A DNA stretch of 57,092 nucleotides. Origin: Alphaproteobacteria bacterium. GTDB lineage: Bacteria; Pseudomonadota; Alphaproteobacteria; Micavibrionales; Micavibrionaceae. The position numbers were made by a program, and so were the translations under genes. The stretch spans positions 1-57,092 of the forward strand of contig JAGRIJ010000016.1 in the NCBI GenBank assembly GCA_020443295.1, written 5' to 3'. Of this stretch, positions 1 through 8,794 are shown one piece after another; the first letter of the stretch is position 1; every line of letters begins with the position of its first letter. The notes below the pieces were generated by a model that was not told the DNA's origin, searched no databases, and saw nothing but the letters and a program-made list of their open reading frames with translations.

Positions 1-228
1 AAAAAGAACGGGTACACGTTTTTGCAGGAGTGCCGGGCAAATAAAAAGTATAATGACGTGGCGATCATTATGATGACCGGGGAAAGTGAAAAAAAATCGG
101 TTAAAGAGGCCTTGGAGGCTGGGGCGGTATCATACCTTGTAAAACCGGTGGACCTGGAATCTCTGCAGGATAAAATTGACGCTGCCATTAGATGGCTGGA
201 AAAAAGGCGTATAAGTGCCCATGACTGA
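1..228 (+). CDS. Response regulator receiver domain, 5'-truncated by window edge
   Basis: The frame is open from base 1 and ends in TGA at 226-228, so this is the last 75 residues of a protein starting upstream. The sequence carries the end of a CheY-like fold: a hydrophobic strand followed by MMTGE (the conserved Thr/Ser switch position), a helix, then the YLVKPVD segment with the conserved Lys and cis-Pro. The phosphoacceptor Asp would lie outside the window. The receiver fold ends close to the stop, so it may be a stand-alone CheY-type regulator. It overlaps the next gene by 8 bases, and that gene resembles a CheX-type phosphatase, which suggests a small chemotaxis-like phosphorelay module. 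Confidence 0.85.
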   Translation, partial: KKNGYTFLQECRANKKYNDVAIIMMTGESEKKSVKEALEAGAVSYLVKPVDLESLQDKIDAAIRWLEKRRISAHD

Positions 229-727
229 AGATCGCTTTAAAAAAATTATGAAGCTTGTTGAAGAGCTTCAATTGGAACTAGCAAAAGTCATAAGAGCCTC
301 TGTCTCTAACGCGATCGAAGTGATGTTTCACGATCACATTCTCGTGATGGATGCGCCGCCTGTAAAGCCGGACGCGGATATAATTTCTGTCCTTGTCGAA
401 AGCGAGCAGCAATACATGAAGTCGTTTCTTCGCTTTAGCTATGACTCCTACCTTTTAAGCACGCTGGTTACGCAGATTTACGGGCCGGACATAAAGATAG
501 ACAGAAAGGTACTGGAGGATGCGGCTTGCGAAATTTCGAATATTGTCAGCAAGCGGGTGAAAGCATTTTTAAATTCTTACGGCATGGCGATTGAAATGGA
601 TATTCCGTTTATCGAAAGAAAAAGCGACCAGCATATATTGGAAACAAAACATATTACGCATATTCATTTTCTTTTGAATGAAAACCAGATGGGCGTGGAT
701 TTCGCCTACAGTTTTAAGACGGCCTGA
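221..727 (+). CDS. CheX-like chemotaxis phosphatase domain protein
   Basis: 168 residues from ATG 221; an in-frame GTG at 215 is possible but ATG overlaps the upstream stop in the usual coupled way. The middle holds an E-x-x-N motif (EISN, about residue 105) followed about 22 residues later by a proline, the signature of the CheC/CheX/FliY phosphatase family, in which Glu and Asn dephosphorylate phospho-CheY. Family members are cytoplasmic and act on receiver domains, which fits translational coupling to the receiver gene just upstream. No signal peptide or membrane segment is visible. The 3' end overlaps the 3' end of the convergent glycosyltransferase gene by 14 bases. The family call rests on one motif and on context. 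Confidence 0.6.
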   Translation: MTEDRFKKIMKLVEELQLELAKVIRASVSNAIEVMFHDHILVMDAPPVKPDADIISVLVESEQQYMKSFLRFSYDSYLLSTLVTQIYGPDIKIDRKVLEDAACEISNIVSKRVKAFLNSYGMAIEMDIPFIERKSDQHILETKHITHIHFLLNENQMGVDFAYSFKTA

Positions 728-1817
728 CCCTTTTGATCAGCTCTTCCCAGAGATCGACGATTCTATCGGGCCTCAGATCGGAGTGGCTTTCTGCTGCCCT
801 CTGACCCATTTCCGTTCTGCTCTGCTCGGAGGACATAAGTGTTTCCATGGCTTGGGCAAGAGCCTCGGTGCGCTCTCCACTGCCGACGAGAAGTCCATTC
901 ACCCCGTTTTCGATCACTTCATTGGTCCCCGGGCAGTCTGAAAATCCAATGGCGGGCAGGCCGTAACTCATCGCTTCCGCAGTGGCCAGCCCAAAGGATT
1001 CATATCGCGAAGGAATGACAAAGAGAGAGGCTGCGGCATATTCGCGGTCGATATCGGAAGTCAGGCCCGGAAGAAAAACCCGCTCTTTCATGTGGAGTTC
1101 TGCCACAGTTTTCTCAAGCGCAGGACGAAGTTCCCCTTCGCCGATAATTTTTAAATCCCAGTCTGAAAAGCGCGGCGCCAGAATTCCAAACGCACGGATC
1201 AACGTATCTTGATCCTTCTGAGGATCAAGCCGCCCCACAGTAAGCACAACAGGACGTTTCTCTAAGTGCCGCAATCCTTTTAAATCAGGCTGGGCGCTTT
1301 TGACAGGGTTGGGAACAACGGCCATCTTTCTCTGAAGAAACGAGGGGTAGGATTCCCTGACCTTCTCCGAAACGACGGTAATTTTTTTCAGGAAGAAGGA
1401 GGACAGTACAAAAAGAAAAAACTCGATCTTGCGGCTTTGGTAATGCTCGGGGACGATATGCTCGCTGCCGATAACGGGGATCCCGCTTCCGATCAGCGCG
1501 AAAGCAGCGGGGATAAAAGAGCTGTGCATGAAGGCAACCACTGCATCCGGCTTTTCCTGGAGCACGGTTTTGCGAAGCGTACCGATACGTGTAAGCGTAA
1601 CGCCGAACCCGGATTTTTTGCGCGCATCGCCGACACCCAGATCAATCCGCCGGACTCCGTCATGGAGGGGGTAAAACGGTTCTTCCCCCGGCGGATCAAA
1701 AGTAAGCAAAGAAACATCATGCCCTTTCGCGCACAGCCCACCGGAAATTTCCGCCAGCACGCGCTCGGCGCCGCCCGTCCCGTGAACCATGGTCTTTATA
1801 ATAAATAGAATTTTCAT
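714..1817 (-). CDS. Glycosyltransferase family 4 (GT-B, retaining)
   Basis: 367 residues. It transfers a sugar from a nucleotide-sugar to a growing glycan on the cytoplasmic side. The N-terminus has the GT4 opening with a Gly-rich GTGGAERV loop (residues 13-20). The C-terminal donor-binding domain has VGRLDPQKD (194-202) and the PSRYESFGLATAEAM motif (269-283) containing the conserved E-x7-E pattern. No membrane segment. It is the last gene of a minus-strand glycan operon and overlaps the upstream GT2-GT4 gene by 4 bases (ATGA). The C-terminal half closely resembles the GT4 half of that fusion, including the end helix with a D-R-I-x-D-L-W-E pattern, so the two are probably paralogues. Donor and acceptor cannot be told from sequence. 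Confidence 0.92.
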   Translation of the reverse strand: MKILFIIKTMVHGTGGAERVLAEISGGLCAKGHDVSLLTFDPPGEEPFYPLHDGVRRIDLGVGDARKKSGFGVTLTRIGTLRKTVLQEKPDAVVAFMHSSFIPAAFALIGSGIPVIGSEHIVPEHYQSRKIEFFLFVLSSFFLKKITVVSEKVRESYPSFLQRKMAVVPNPVKSAQPDLKGLRHLEKRPVVLTVGRLDPQKDQDTLIRAFGILAPRFSDWDLKIIGEGELRPALEKTVAELHMKERVFLPGLTSDIDREYAAASLFVIPSRYESFGLATAEAMSYGLPAIGFSDCPGTNEVIENGVNGLLVGSGERTEALAQAMETLMSSEQSRTEMGQRAAESHSDLRPDRIVDLWEELIKRVRPS

Positions 1818-3877
1818 CCGCGCACCGCCTCCCTGAACAATTGCTCCCAGAGATCGTAAATGCGATCAGGCTGATAGGCTTTGATGCTTTCCTGAGCCGC
1901 TTGTCCCATATTTTCAAGGATTTTTGGATCGCCCATCAATCGCCCCAATTCATCCGCAAGGCTTTTGGGATCGCCGTTTCCGGTCGCCAGAAGCCCGTTT
2001 CTCTCAGGCTTGATCAGGTCGCTGACCCCCGCGCAACCGGCAAAACCGACGCACGGAACGCCATGCGCCATGGCTTCGGCCAGCACGTTTGGAAAGCCTT
2101 CCCAGCGGGAGGGGAGCACCATAAGGCTGGCCTGCGCATATTCCGAGTTGATAGTGTCAGTGGTGCCCGGCATTTCTACGCGCCCCGCCAAGCCGGAATC
2201 AGAAATCAGTTGTTCCAGATCCTTGCGCTCCAGACCTTCTCCGACAATCCTGAGCGTCCATTCCGGGTTCTGCGGGGCGATCAGGGCAAAGGCCCTGATC
2301 AAAACCGAATAGTTTTTTTGATATTCCAGTCGCCCCACAGAAAGCAGAACGGGACGCTTTTTCTTTTGCTCAAGATTTTTAGGGTCGGCAGGAAAAACCG
2401 GATTGGCAATGGTCACAATTTTTTTATGAAGATAGGGCGGATAAAGCGCTCGGTAGCTCTCGCACTGAACCGTAATCCGCCGCGCAAACCGGAAAGTCTG
2501 GTAAATTAATTGGCGGTATTTTCCGGATTTTATGTGATCGTAGCGTGTGGGCGCATTCCGCTCGGCAAGGATGATAGGAACGCCCATGCCCAGCGTATAA
2601 ACGCGGGTACTCAGATAAGGACCGTCCTGAAACCCGATCATGATATCAGGCTTGACGGTAGAAACAATTTTCCTGACCTTGAGCGCCCGCTGGATCATCT
2701 CTGGAATCGTTGCTTTCCGCGCGGGATTGCCAACAGCCACCTTGTGCCAGCGTATCGAAGGATCAAGCGGGTAAAAAGATGTGGCGTTCTCGGCATCGAG
2801 AGTCATAAGACTGATTTTATGTCCGCGCTTGACCATCTCGTTCATCAGCGCTGAGGCCATGCGCTCAACCCCGCCCGCCATATTATCGATGGCGCGGCAG
2901 CAAACCAGAATATTCAGCGAGCCGGGATCGGCCTTTCTGTTCATTTTGCGCTCATGCAGGAACCGCGCAGGTCCGGTAGTCAGCAGGTGCCGCCCCACAG
3001 CCACGGGATGACGCGCGAACAGTGGCGCGAGTGTACGCAGAAATTCTTTATAATTTTTCTTGAAATGAGCGGCCCTGATCTTGGGCCATTCCCGCGCATA
3101 AACATACCGGTTCTTGCTTTCCAGATAGGCACGGTGCTTTTCGACAAGCTGCAATTCCGCCTGCAGGTTTTTATCATGGCTTTTATCGGAGGCTTCTGTA
3201 GCGTGCTGAATAAAAAGCTTTTCAGGGCAACCGATAAAATGAGCGCCGGTCAGCGCGCACCGCACGGCGAAATCAAGATCCTCGATCCGGCGGAACACTT
3301 CATCGAAGCCGTCGGCTTTTTCAAAAACGCTTTTACGCGCCATAAGCGAGCAGGTCGGAGTCCCCGCACCGTAAAACCAGTTTGGATTGCCGCCGAAGAA
3401 CAAAATCCGGTCCGCCATCAAAGCCCCGCGTGGGGGGGTGCCGTGCGAGCCTATCGCCTGAAGTTCTTTTTTATAACCATTCGGATAAACCCGCTCCCCC
3501 GAGGCATAGCAGAGCACAAGATCAGTGTTTTCCTGTTTTTCGTAACCGACAATACGCTCATATTGCTTTGAAAGTCGCGCGGGGAGGCTCTCGTCATCAT
3601 CATCGAAAAAAGCGATAAATTCACCTTTCGCTTCTTTTAAAATCGTGTTCCTCGCTCCGGCGGCTCCCGTATTCTTTTCATGCACGATGAGCCTTGCATG
3701 AGCGATCTTGTAGAGGAATTCTTTGACGATCTGCGCCGTTCCGTCATTCGAGCAATCATCAACGATAAGAATTTCAGTATGTGGCCAGTCCTGCGCCAGC
3801 GCGCTTTCAATCGCGCGTTTGATGGTCTCCTCCGCGCAATAGGCCGTAATCCCGATGGTAATAAGCGGCTGGGTCAT
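1814..3877 (-). CDS. Bifunctional GT2-GT4 glycosyltransferase fusion
   Basis: 687 residues, about twice the size of a single glycosyltransferase. Residues 1-300 are a GT2 (GT-A) domain: ITIGITAYCAEETI at the start, the acidic DDDD cluster at 92-95 as the metal/nucleotide site, and an F-R-R-I-E-D-L-D-F segment near 196-203. Residues 321-687 are a GT4 (GT-B) domain with NMAGGVERM (332-340), VGRLEYQK (514-521) and PSRWEGFPNVLAEAM (589-603). The two halves should catalyse two different, probably successive, sugar additions. It overlaps both neighbouring glycosyltransferase genes by 4 bases, so all three are likely translated together. The N-terminal half resembles the adjacent GT2 gene and the C-terminal half the adjacent GT4 gene. 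Confidence 0.92.
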   Translation of the reverse strand: MTQPLITIGITAYCAEETIKRAIESALAQDWPHTEILIVDDCSNDGTAQIVKEFLYKIAHARLIVHEKNTGAAGARNTILKEAKGEFIAFFDDDDESLPARLSKQYERIVGYEKQENTDLVLCYASGERVYPNGYKKELQAIGSHGTPPRGALMADRILFFGGNPNWFYGAGTPTCSLMARKSVFEKADGFDEVFRRIEDLDFAVRCALTGAHFIGCPEKLFIQHATEASDKSHDKNLQAELQLVEKHRAYLESKNRYVYAREWPKIRAAHFKKNYKEFLRTLAPLFARHPVAVGRHLLTTGPARFLHERKMNRKADPGSLNILVCCRAIDNMAGGVERMASALMNEMVKRGHKISLMTLDAENATSFYPLDPSIRWHKVAVGNPARKATIPEMIQRALKVRKIVSTVKPDIMIGFQDGPYLSTRVYTLGMGVPIILAERNAPTRYDHIKSGKYRQLIYQTFRFARRITVQCESYRALYPPYLHKKIVTIANPVFPADPKNLEQKKKRPVLLSVGRLEYQKNYSVLIRAFALIAPQNPEWTLRIVGEGLERKDLEQLISDSGLAGRVEMPGTTDTINSEYAQASLMVLPSRWEGFPNVLAEAMAHGVPCVGFAGCAGVSDLIKPERNGLLATGNGDPKSLADELGRLMGDPKILENMGQAAQESIKAYQPDRIYDLWEQLFREAVRG

Positions 3878-4854
3878 GAGAAGGTTTTATAGAATTCCTG
3901 CGCATGCTTGTTGAATTTTTTATTCGGCCACGCCCATTTCATGCGTCTATAGGAAAGGCGCGGATATTTAACAAAAAGTTTGATCATCTTCCACCCGAAA
4001 TCCGCTTTTTTTCCGCGCAGATAGGCATATTTCGCATCCAGCCAGCGCGAGCAGAAGAGGGGAGAAACCCCACTGTTACGGATGAAAATGGCGTGCTTAA
4101 TAATCAGCTTACGATAATAGTCCTCATCCTCGGTAAGGGTTTTGTCTTTCCCCGGCGTCATGGTTTGCCGTACCAGCGGCTCGGCGATCCCCACAAAATG
4201 CCCGCCGTTCAGAGCAAATCGCACATTAAAATCCGTATCTTCGCAGCGGCGGAAGCCTTCATCGAACCCGTCTAGAGTCTGGTAAGTGGAACGCCGCGCC
4301 ATCTGGGAGCAGGACGCCATAGACCCGAACCCGTTCTCAAGTGGAAGCCCGTAAAGGATGCGCTTGGCCATGGATTCCCCGCGCGGGCAAAGCCCTTCTT
4401 CATTGGTGCCCGCTGTCGGCTCGTAATGATCCGACCCGTCCGGGTAGCGCTGAACCCGTGCGCAATGGCAGATCACCTCGCGGATACCCGCATGCTGCTC
4501 TTCATAGGTGACAATCCGCAGATACTGTTTTTCCAGCCGCTGCGGATCGCTCTGGTCATCATCGTCAAAGAAGGCCAGGAAAACCCCCTGAGCATGACGG
4601 ATAATGGAATTCCGCGCGGCGGCAACCCCTTGGTTTTCGGCGTGATGGATAACGCGGAGAACGTCATGTTTTTCTGCCAGAGCATCAAGAATGCTCCCCG
4701 TTCTGTCGGTAGAGGCGTCATTCACGACAAGTATTTCCTTGGGCAACCAGTTCTGGGCCAGCGCGGACTCAACGGCACGCTCGATCGTCTCTTCAGCGTT
4801 ATAGGCCGTCAATCCAACGGTGATCAGGGGCAGGATCGCAGTATTCTGGTCCAT
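3874..4854 (-). CDS. Glycosyltransferase family 2
   Basis: 326 residues. An inverting GT-A enzyme by family: LITVGLTAYNAEETI (10-24), VVNDASTD (43-50) and the metal-binding FFDDDD cluster at 95-100, followed by the acceptor-side region with FRRCEDTDFN near 197-206. The same R-R-x-E-D-x-D-F segment occurs in the GT2 half of the next gene, so these are close paralogues. No membrane segments, hence not a processive synthase. Starts at ATG 4854, three bases after the flippase stop, and its stop overlaps the start of the GT2-GT4 gene. Probably builds the side chain or repeat unit exported by the neighbouring flippase; the sugar is unknown. Confidence 0.92.
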   Translation of the reverse strand: MDQNTAILPLITVGLTAYNAEETIERAVESALAQNWLPKEILVVNDASTDRTGSILDALAEKHDVLRVIHHAENQGVAAARNSIIRHAQGVFLAFFDDDDQSDPQRLEKQYLRIVTYEEQHAGIREVICHCARVQRYPDGSDHYEPTAGTNEEGLCPRGESMAKRILYGLPLENGFGSMASCSQMARRSTYQTLDGFDEGFRRCEDTDFNVRFALNGGHFVGIAEPLVRQTMTPGKDKTLTEDEDYYRKLIIKHAIFIRNSGVSPLFCSRWLDAKYAYLRGKKADFGWKMIKLFVKYPRLSYRRMKWAWPNKKFNKHAQEFYKTFS

Positions 4855-4857
4855 TTT

Positions 4858-6114
4858 TTACGATTCAGCCTTCAGGTAATGGGTCCGGATCACCCAGTCT
4901 ACCGTCAGCGTCATGATAACGCGATAGGCAAAAGCGGAAGCAACCGCGCCTGCAACCCCGTAGAGCGGGATCAGAAGGGCTGACATCAAAACCCTGAGAA
5001 GAGAGGTGACCACCGTGATCTTTGCAAAATTATCCGTATCCAGCTTGGACCGGATATAGCGGAAACGGATATTCGAGGCGTTCCCGATCGCTACCGAAAA
5101 ACAAAGAACTTGGGAATAAAAAACCGATTCCGAATACGTCTCCCCGAAAATAAAGGTCAGGATAAGGGGTAAAAGCGTCAGGGCAAAAATCGCAACACAC
5201 AGCCCGATCCCCAGTGCCGTTTTCTTGAGCATGTCATCAAGTTTTTTTGTGTAGGCCTCTTCGCGCGCAAAACGCGGGGCGTAGACGGCAATCGCGTCCT
5301 GCACCATGTTCCGCAGAACCTCCGGAATTCGCTCCGCTGCGACAAAAACGGCAGTTGCTGTCGGAGACAGGAAGGCAAACAGAAACAACTTGTCCGCGTT
5401 CACAGCAACCGTATTGAAAGCGGCATAAAACGAGGTTTTGATGCCATAGGCTATGCTCTCCGGCTCATCGCTCTCCTCACGCTTGATGGAACGAAAATCC
5501 CGGACCGTAAAGATTGTATTTAAAAGCGCGGGAACACCGAGAAAAACGAGAACAGGCAAAGCGATTTCATGCGGAAACATAAGCGCCACCGTAACCATGG
5601 AAGCATGCATCAGGAACTGCCAGAGCGTTTCCTGCTTAAAAAACGCGGTAAAATGCTCCTCGCCAATTTTTACGTTCCGCCACTGGGACAGGCCGTCATA
5701 AAAAGGCAAAAGAAGCGCCCCGATTATAAGCCCGGCTGAAAGGCCTGATTGTCCTGCGTTTTTATACCAGAAAGCCATGGCAAGCATAAGAAAACTGCCG
5801 AGAAGACACCCCGAAAAAGCCAGGGGAACGGCCTTCCTGTAGGTGCCTCTGTGACCCCGGGCAACCGATTGTATAACAGAATTTTTAAGGCCGCCGAGGC
5901 CAAAAATAGTCATCGTGCTCGCAACGCCGATCACGAAACTGTACATCCCGAATTCATCCTGTGTGAGTGCGCGCACTAGAAAGTAGGTGGAAATCAACCC
6001 AAAGGACTTCTGAAAGAACCGTTGAAAACCCAGTACCAGAATGCCGCCGAAACTGCGCTTGTTATCTTGCGTCAGTAAACGCCCGGCAGTGCGCTTTACG
6101 TTCCGCAGGGCCAT
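4858..6114 (-). CDS. Wzx-like polysaccharide/oligosaccharide flippase
   Basis: 418 residues if started at ATG 6114; the frame stays open upstream to 6252, but that part lies inside the FkbM gene and has no fitting composition, and ATG 6114 sits just after GGAATGA. The protein is a polytopic membrane protein of the MOP/polysaccharide transporter type, with roughly 10-12 hydrophobic segments spread along its length, starting with a K/R-rich cytoplasmic N-terminus and the QKSFGLISTYFLVRAL helix typical of the family. Members flip undecaprenyl-linked oligosaccharides across the inner membrane. Its place between methyltransferase and glycosyltransferase genes supports export of the glycan made by this operon. 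No Wzy polymerase is in view. Confidence 0.85.
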   Translation of the reverse strand: MALRNVKRTAGRLLTQDNKRSFGGILVLGFQRFFQKSFGLISTYFLVRALTQDEFGMYSFVIGVASTMTIFGLGGLKNSVIQSVARGHRGTYRKAVPLAFSGCLLGSFLMLAMAFWYKNAGQSGLSAGLIIGALLLPFYDGLSQWRNVKIGEEHFTAFFKQETLWQFLMHASMVTVALMFPHEIALPVLVFLGVPALLNTIFTVRDFRSIKREESDEPESIAYGIKTSFYAAFNTVAVNADKLFLFAFLSPTATAVFVAAERIPEVLRNMVQDAIAVYAPRFAREEAYTKKLDDMLKKTALGIGLCVAIFALTLLPLILTFIFGETYSESVFYSQVLCFSVAIGNASNIRFRYIRSKLDTDNFAKITVVTSLLRVLMSALLIPLYGVAGAVASAFAYRVIMTLTVDWVIRTHYLKAES

Positions 6115-6115
6115 T

Positions 6116-6895
6116 TCATTCCACTTTCCGGCAGAACACCAGAGGCTTGGAGGATTTTCGGCCCGGCACATCCTCAATGATAGGAAAGTTTCTGGCCAGA
6201 AGTTCCCGGATCGCCCGTTCATTGCATATCTTGGGATGAATCTCGACAACAAGCATCTCGACCTTCTCCAGAAGCTCCGGCTCTGCGCTCAAAAACACTT
6301 CCTCGGCCCCTTCGATATCCACCTTCAGAAGATCGCATCGCTGAAAACGGCTAAGTTCAAAAAGTTTGGACAGCGGAGCGCCAAGCACATTGATCGTTCC
6401 CTTTTCGGAAAGCTTATGGCTCATACTGTCGCCTTCAATGGAAAAGGAAAGGTAAGACTCGTCCTTCCATGCGGCGCGGTTCAGGCAATGCCACGTCATA
6501 CTTTGCTCAATAGCGGGGGCACGATTTCGCTTAAGGATATCGAATGTATACGGATCAGCCTCGACGCTGTAGATCTCGGCGGCAAGGTTGGTCGCCAGAC
6601 ACCACAGGGAAAATGTCCCAATATGCGCGCCGACATCAAGAATGCGTAACGGCACCCTTGTGGCAATATGCCGTTTGAGAAAAGCGTATTCCCTGTCAAT
6701 CAGGACTTCGCGCAGGGCCGAAAGATCCTGTTTTCTGAAAAACAAAGGAAGTTGATTGTAAACGCCCTCACCAAGCAGGCCCGGCTTTCTTTTGGCCTTG
6801 ATAAGATAGCGTGCCGCGCGGTATTTGCTTCCCGTGAGCTTGGAAAGCCAGTTGACATTATCTCGGAAACTTTTAATGCGCCGGACAGGGTTCAT
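6116..6895 (-). CDS. FkbM-family SAM-dependent methyltransferase
   Basis: 259 residues. The SAM-binding motif LRILDVGAHIGTFSLWCL lies near residue 79, followed by the acidic strand end IYSVEADPYTF and the FkbM-type LLKVDIEGAEEVFLSA motif near 180. FkbM enzymes O-methylate sugars or polyketides; in a glycan operon, methylation of a sugar hydroxyl is the likely role. The start at ATG 6895 overlaps the stop of the upstream methyltransferase gene by 4 bases (ATGA), and its stop is only one base ahead of the flippase start. Basic N-terminus, no membrane segment, so cytoplasmic. Confidence 0.88.
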   Translation of the reverse strand: MNPVRRIKSFRDNVNWLSKLTGSKYRAARYLIKAKRKPGLLGEGVYNQLPLFFRKQDLSALREVLIDREYAFLKRHIATRVPLRILDVGAHIGTFSLWCLATNLAAEIYSVEADPYTFDILKRNRAPAIEQSMTWHCLNRAAWKDESYLSFSIEGDSMSHKLSEKGTINVLGAPLSKLFELSRFQRCDLLKVDIEGAEEVFLSAEPELLEKVEMLVVEIHPKICNERAIRELLARNFPIIEDVPGRKSSKPLVFCRKVE

Positions 6896-7611
6896 GTCCT
6901 TTGAGTTCCTTTACGAGCTACGAAAATATAATTGACTGTCCACTTTGTCCTAAGGGTGTCAGGATCCTTTCCTGCAGCTCTCATGACGGTGCCTTCTAGG
7001 CGATGGATTTGAGTAATGATCCAGAGCAAAAGCCAGGAAATCGCAGGAACCAGTTTTATCTTCCGTATAGGACCGCGATCAAAGGTTTTGAGATACATAT
7101 GCAGATACATCCCGGCAATATACCAGAACCCGCCAATCCGGTTTATTTCTTTGATCTCAAACCCGTGATCGTTAAGAAGCTTGGTCATCGCATACTCCGT
7201 AAAGCGCGTAAAATCATGCGGCTCGGCATGGATCGGGTAGAGAAATGGAAAGGAGATAAGAAACAATCCTCCGGGCTTAAGAACGCGGGCAGTCTCCTTG
7301 ATGGCATCAACCGGACGGTCCAGATGTTCAATAACCTGCGAAGAAATAACGGCATCGCCGGCCCCGTCCTCTACCGGAACATTATAGGCGCTCCCAACCA
7401 GATCAATATGATGGGATTCATAAAAACCGTCTTCGATATCAACCCCGATATGATCCGCAACTTTGCCTGCAAGCGACGAAGCGAACGGCTTGTCGCCGCA
7501 GCCGATATCATAAACCTTCATGTCCTCATTCAGATATCTGTCGAAATAGGATTGCAGGACCTTGCGGACATCTTTTCGTAGCGTAATAATTTCAAAAAAC
7601 GAATATTTCAT
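6892..7611 (-). CDS. Class I SAM-dependent methyltransferase (Methyltransf_11 type)
   Basis: About 239 residues from ATG 7611; a GTG three bases upstream (7614) is the alternative start. Motif I is VYDIGCGDKPFASSL near residue 33, the acidic motif II DHIGVDIEDGFY follows, and an S-S-Q-V-I-E-H-L segment precedes a VLKPGGLFLISFPF motif, all typical of small-molecule methyltransferases. The C-terminus has two hydrophobic stretches (GGFWYIAGMYLHMYL and ISWLLLWIITQI) that may attach it to the membrane. It lies 3-6 bases after the sulfotransferase stop and overlaps the FkbM gene, so it belongs to the same glycan operon. Substrate unknown. Confidence 0.85.
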   Translation of the reverse strand: MKYSFFEIITLRKDVRKVLQSYFDRYLNEDMKVYDIGCGDKPFASSLAGKVADHIGVDIEDGFYESHHIDLVGSAYNVPVEDGAGDAVISSQVIEHLDRPVDAIKETARVLKPGGLFLISFPFLYPIHAEPHDFTRFTEYAMTKLLNDHGFEIKEINRIGGFWYIAGMYLHMYLKTFDRGPIRKIKLVPAISWLLLWIITQIHRLEGTVMRAAGKDPDTLRTKWTVNYIFVARKGTQRT

Positions 7612-7617
7612 CACCTC

Positions 7618-8745
7618 TTACCAACCCGATAGCCGCAATCTCAGGCTGTTATGCAGTTTTCGCACGGGATCCATAACTGCCTTGCCTCCCGGCATTTTAT
7701 CCATGATAAAACGCGCGGTTCGCCGCAGCCCGATTTCCACCCGGTTTCTCGGAGAGTAGAGATTTTCACAGAACTGAAGGTAGATTTCTGCGGTTTTCTG
7801 GGCGTTCAGTCCGGGATAGGTCAAGGCCTGACCTTCCGAGTAAGCGGGAAGAGGGGTCAGACCGTAAGATTGGCATAAGGTATCATTACCGGCCTGAAAT
7901 GCGCTGAAAAACGCTTTCTGTTCATCCGGATTGGCAAATACCTGATAACCGTCAGAGTCGGGAAAATGATCGTTGATCGCCCGGAAAGTGCGCGCGGAAA
8001 CAAAAGCCAGGGCAGGATCGGGTTTGGTCGCGTTATAAAGCCGTTTAACCTCAAGAATATCCCGGTTCAGGCGCGTATTGGATTCAAGCTCCTTGATCGA
8101 TGCCTGTTCAAAGCACGTTTCTGTCAGGAAAGATGCGCAAAAATCCCTGATAATATCCTTTTTAACCGCGTTGAAGTTTTTCAGCCGTAAAGCCTCTTTT
8201 CCGAAAGCTTTCTCCCAGAGGGAAAGATGTTCGGCGTAATCATAGATCGGTCGGGAATGCTCAAGAAATTTGGAATAGCTCTCGCTGATACCAAAGACGT
8301 TTTTGACAAACTGATTGTAAAGGGAGCCGGCCAACTCATCCTGCGGCCGGAAAGTGCAGGTCACAAGAATATCCTCATATCCGGCACAGGCCTCTTTAAC
8401 ATCTTGAACCAGCCGTTCTTCATGTGTCCAGTAATTGTCGCTGCGCTCGCGTTTTTGCAGATCAAGAAAAAACCCGGTCATCGCATAAAAGGACTCGCCG
8501 CTGATCACAACCGTATGACAATTCGCCTCCTCCGCCTTTTTGCGGGTGGCAGTAAGAAAAGCGGCAGTTTCTCCGGCCTTACCAAAAGCAACCCGCGACG
8601 CCAGAAAATTAAAGACATAAGCGCTGTCATCATTTTCAGGGTAGAAAAAACCGTGTGTTTTCAGAAGAGACCTGTTGAGGGCAAAAAAGTGCTGCAGGCT
8701 TGTGGTTGCCGTCTTGTGGGTCCCGATATGCAAAAGCAGCTTCAT
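7618..8745 (-). CDS. Sulfotransferase-like P-loop protein
   Basis: 375 residues. It opens with LLLHIGTHKTATTSLQ (3-18), the 5'-phosphosulfate-binding loop of PAPS-dependent sulfotransferases (G-x-x-K-x-x-T-T/S). A second conserved piece, LVTCTFRPQDELAGSLYNQ near 134-152, has the Arg-containing 3'-phosphate-binding pattern. By family it would transfer sulfate from PAPS to a hydroxyl, here presumably on the operon's glycan. The next gene upstream starts with the same type of loop, so two sulfotransferase-like proteins act in this locus. The C-terminus is basic (RTARF, KLHNSLRLRLSGW). Catalysis is inferred only from the loop; no genes for PAPS synthesis are in the window. Confidence 0.75.
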   Translation of the reverse strand: MKLLLHIGTHKTATTSLQHFFALNRSLLKTHGFFYPENDDSAYVFNFLASRVAFGKAGETAAFLTATRKKAEEANCHTVVISGESFYAMTGFFLDLQKRERSDNYWTHEERLVQDVKEACAGYEDILVTCTFRPQDELAGSLYNQFVKNVFGISESYSKFLEHSRPIYDYAEHLSLWEKAFGKEALRLKNFNAVKKDIIRDFCASFLTETCFEQASIKELESNTRLNRDILEVKRLYNATKPDPALAFVSARTFRAINDHFPDSDGYQVFANPDEQKAFFSAFQAGNDTLCQSYGLTPLPAYSEGQALTYPGLNAQKTAEIYLQFCENLYSPRNRVEIGLRRTARFIMDKMPGGKAVMDPVRKLHNSLRLRLSGW

Positions 8746-8794
8746 CAGCGTCCTATTTAATAAAGCCCCAGAAAGACACGCTTTTTAAAATCGG

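Noticed and set aside
4858..6252. Longer start of the flippase at 6252.
   Set aside because: The extra 46 residues overlap the FkbM gene and are not membrane-protein-like; ATG 6114 has a better position.
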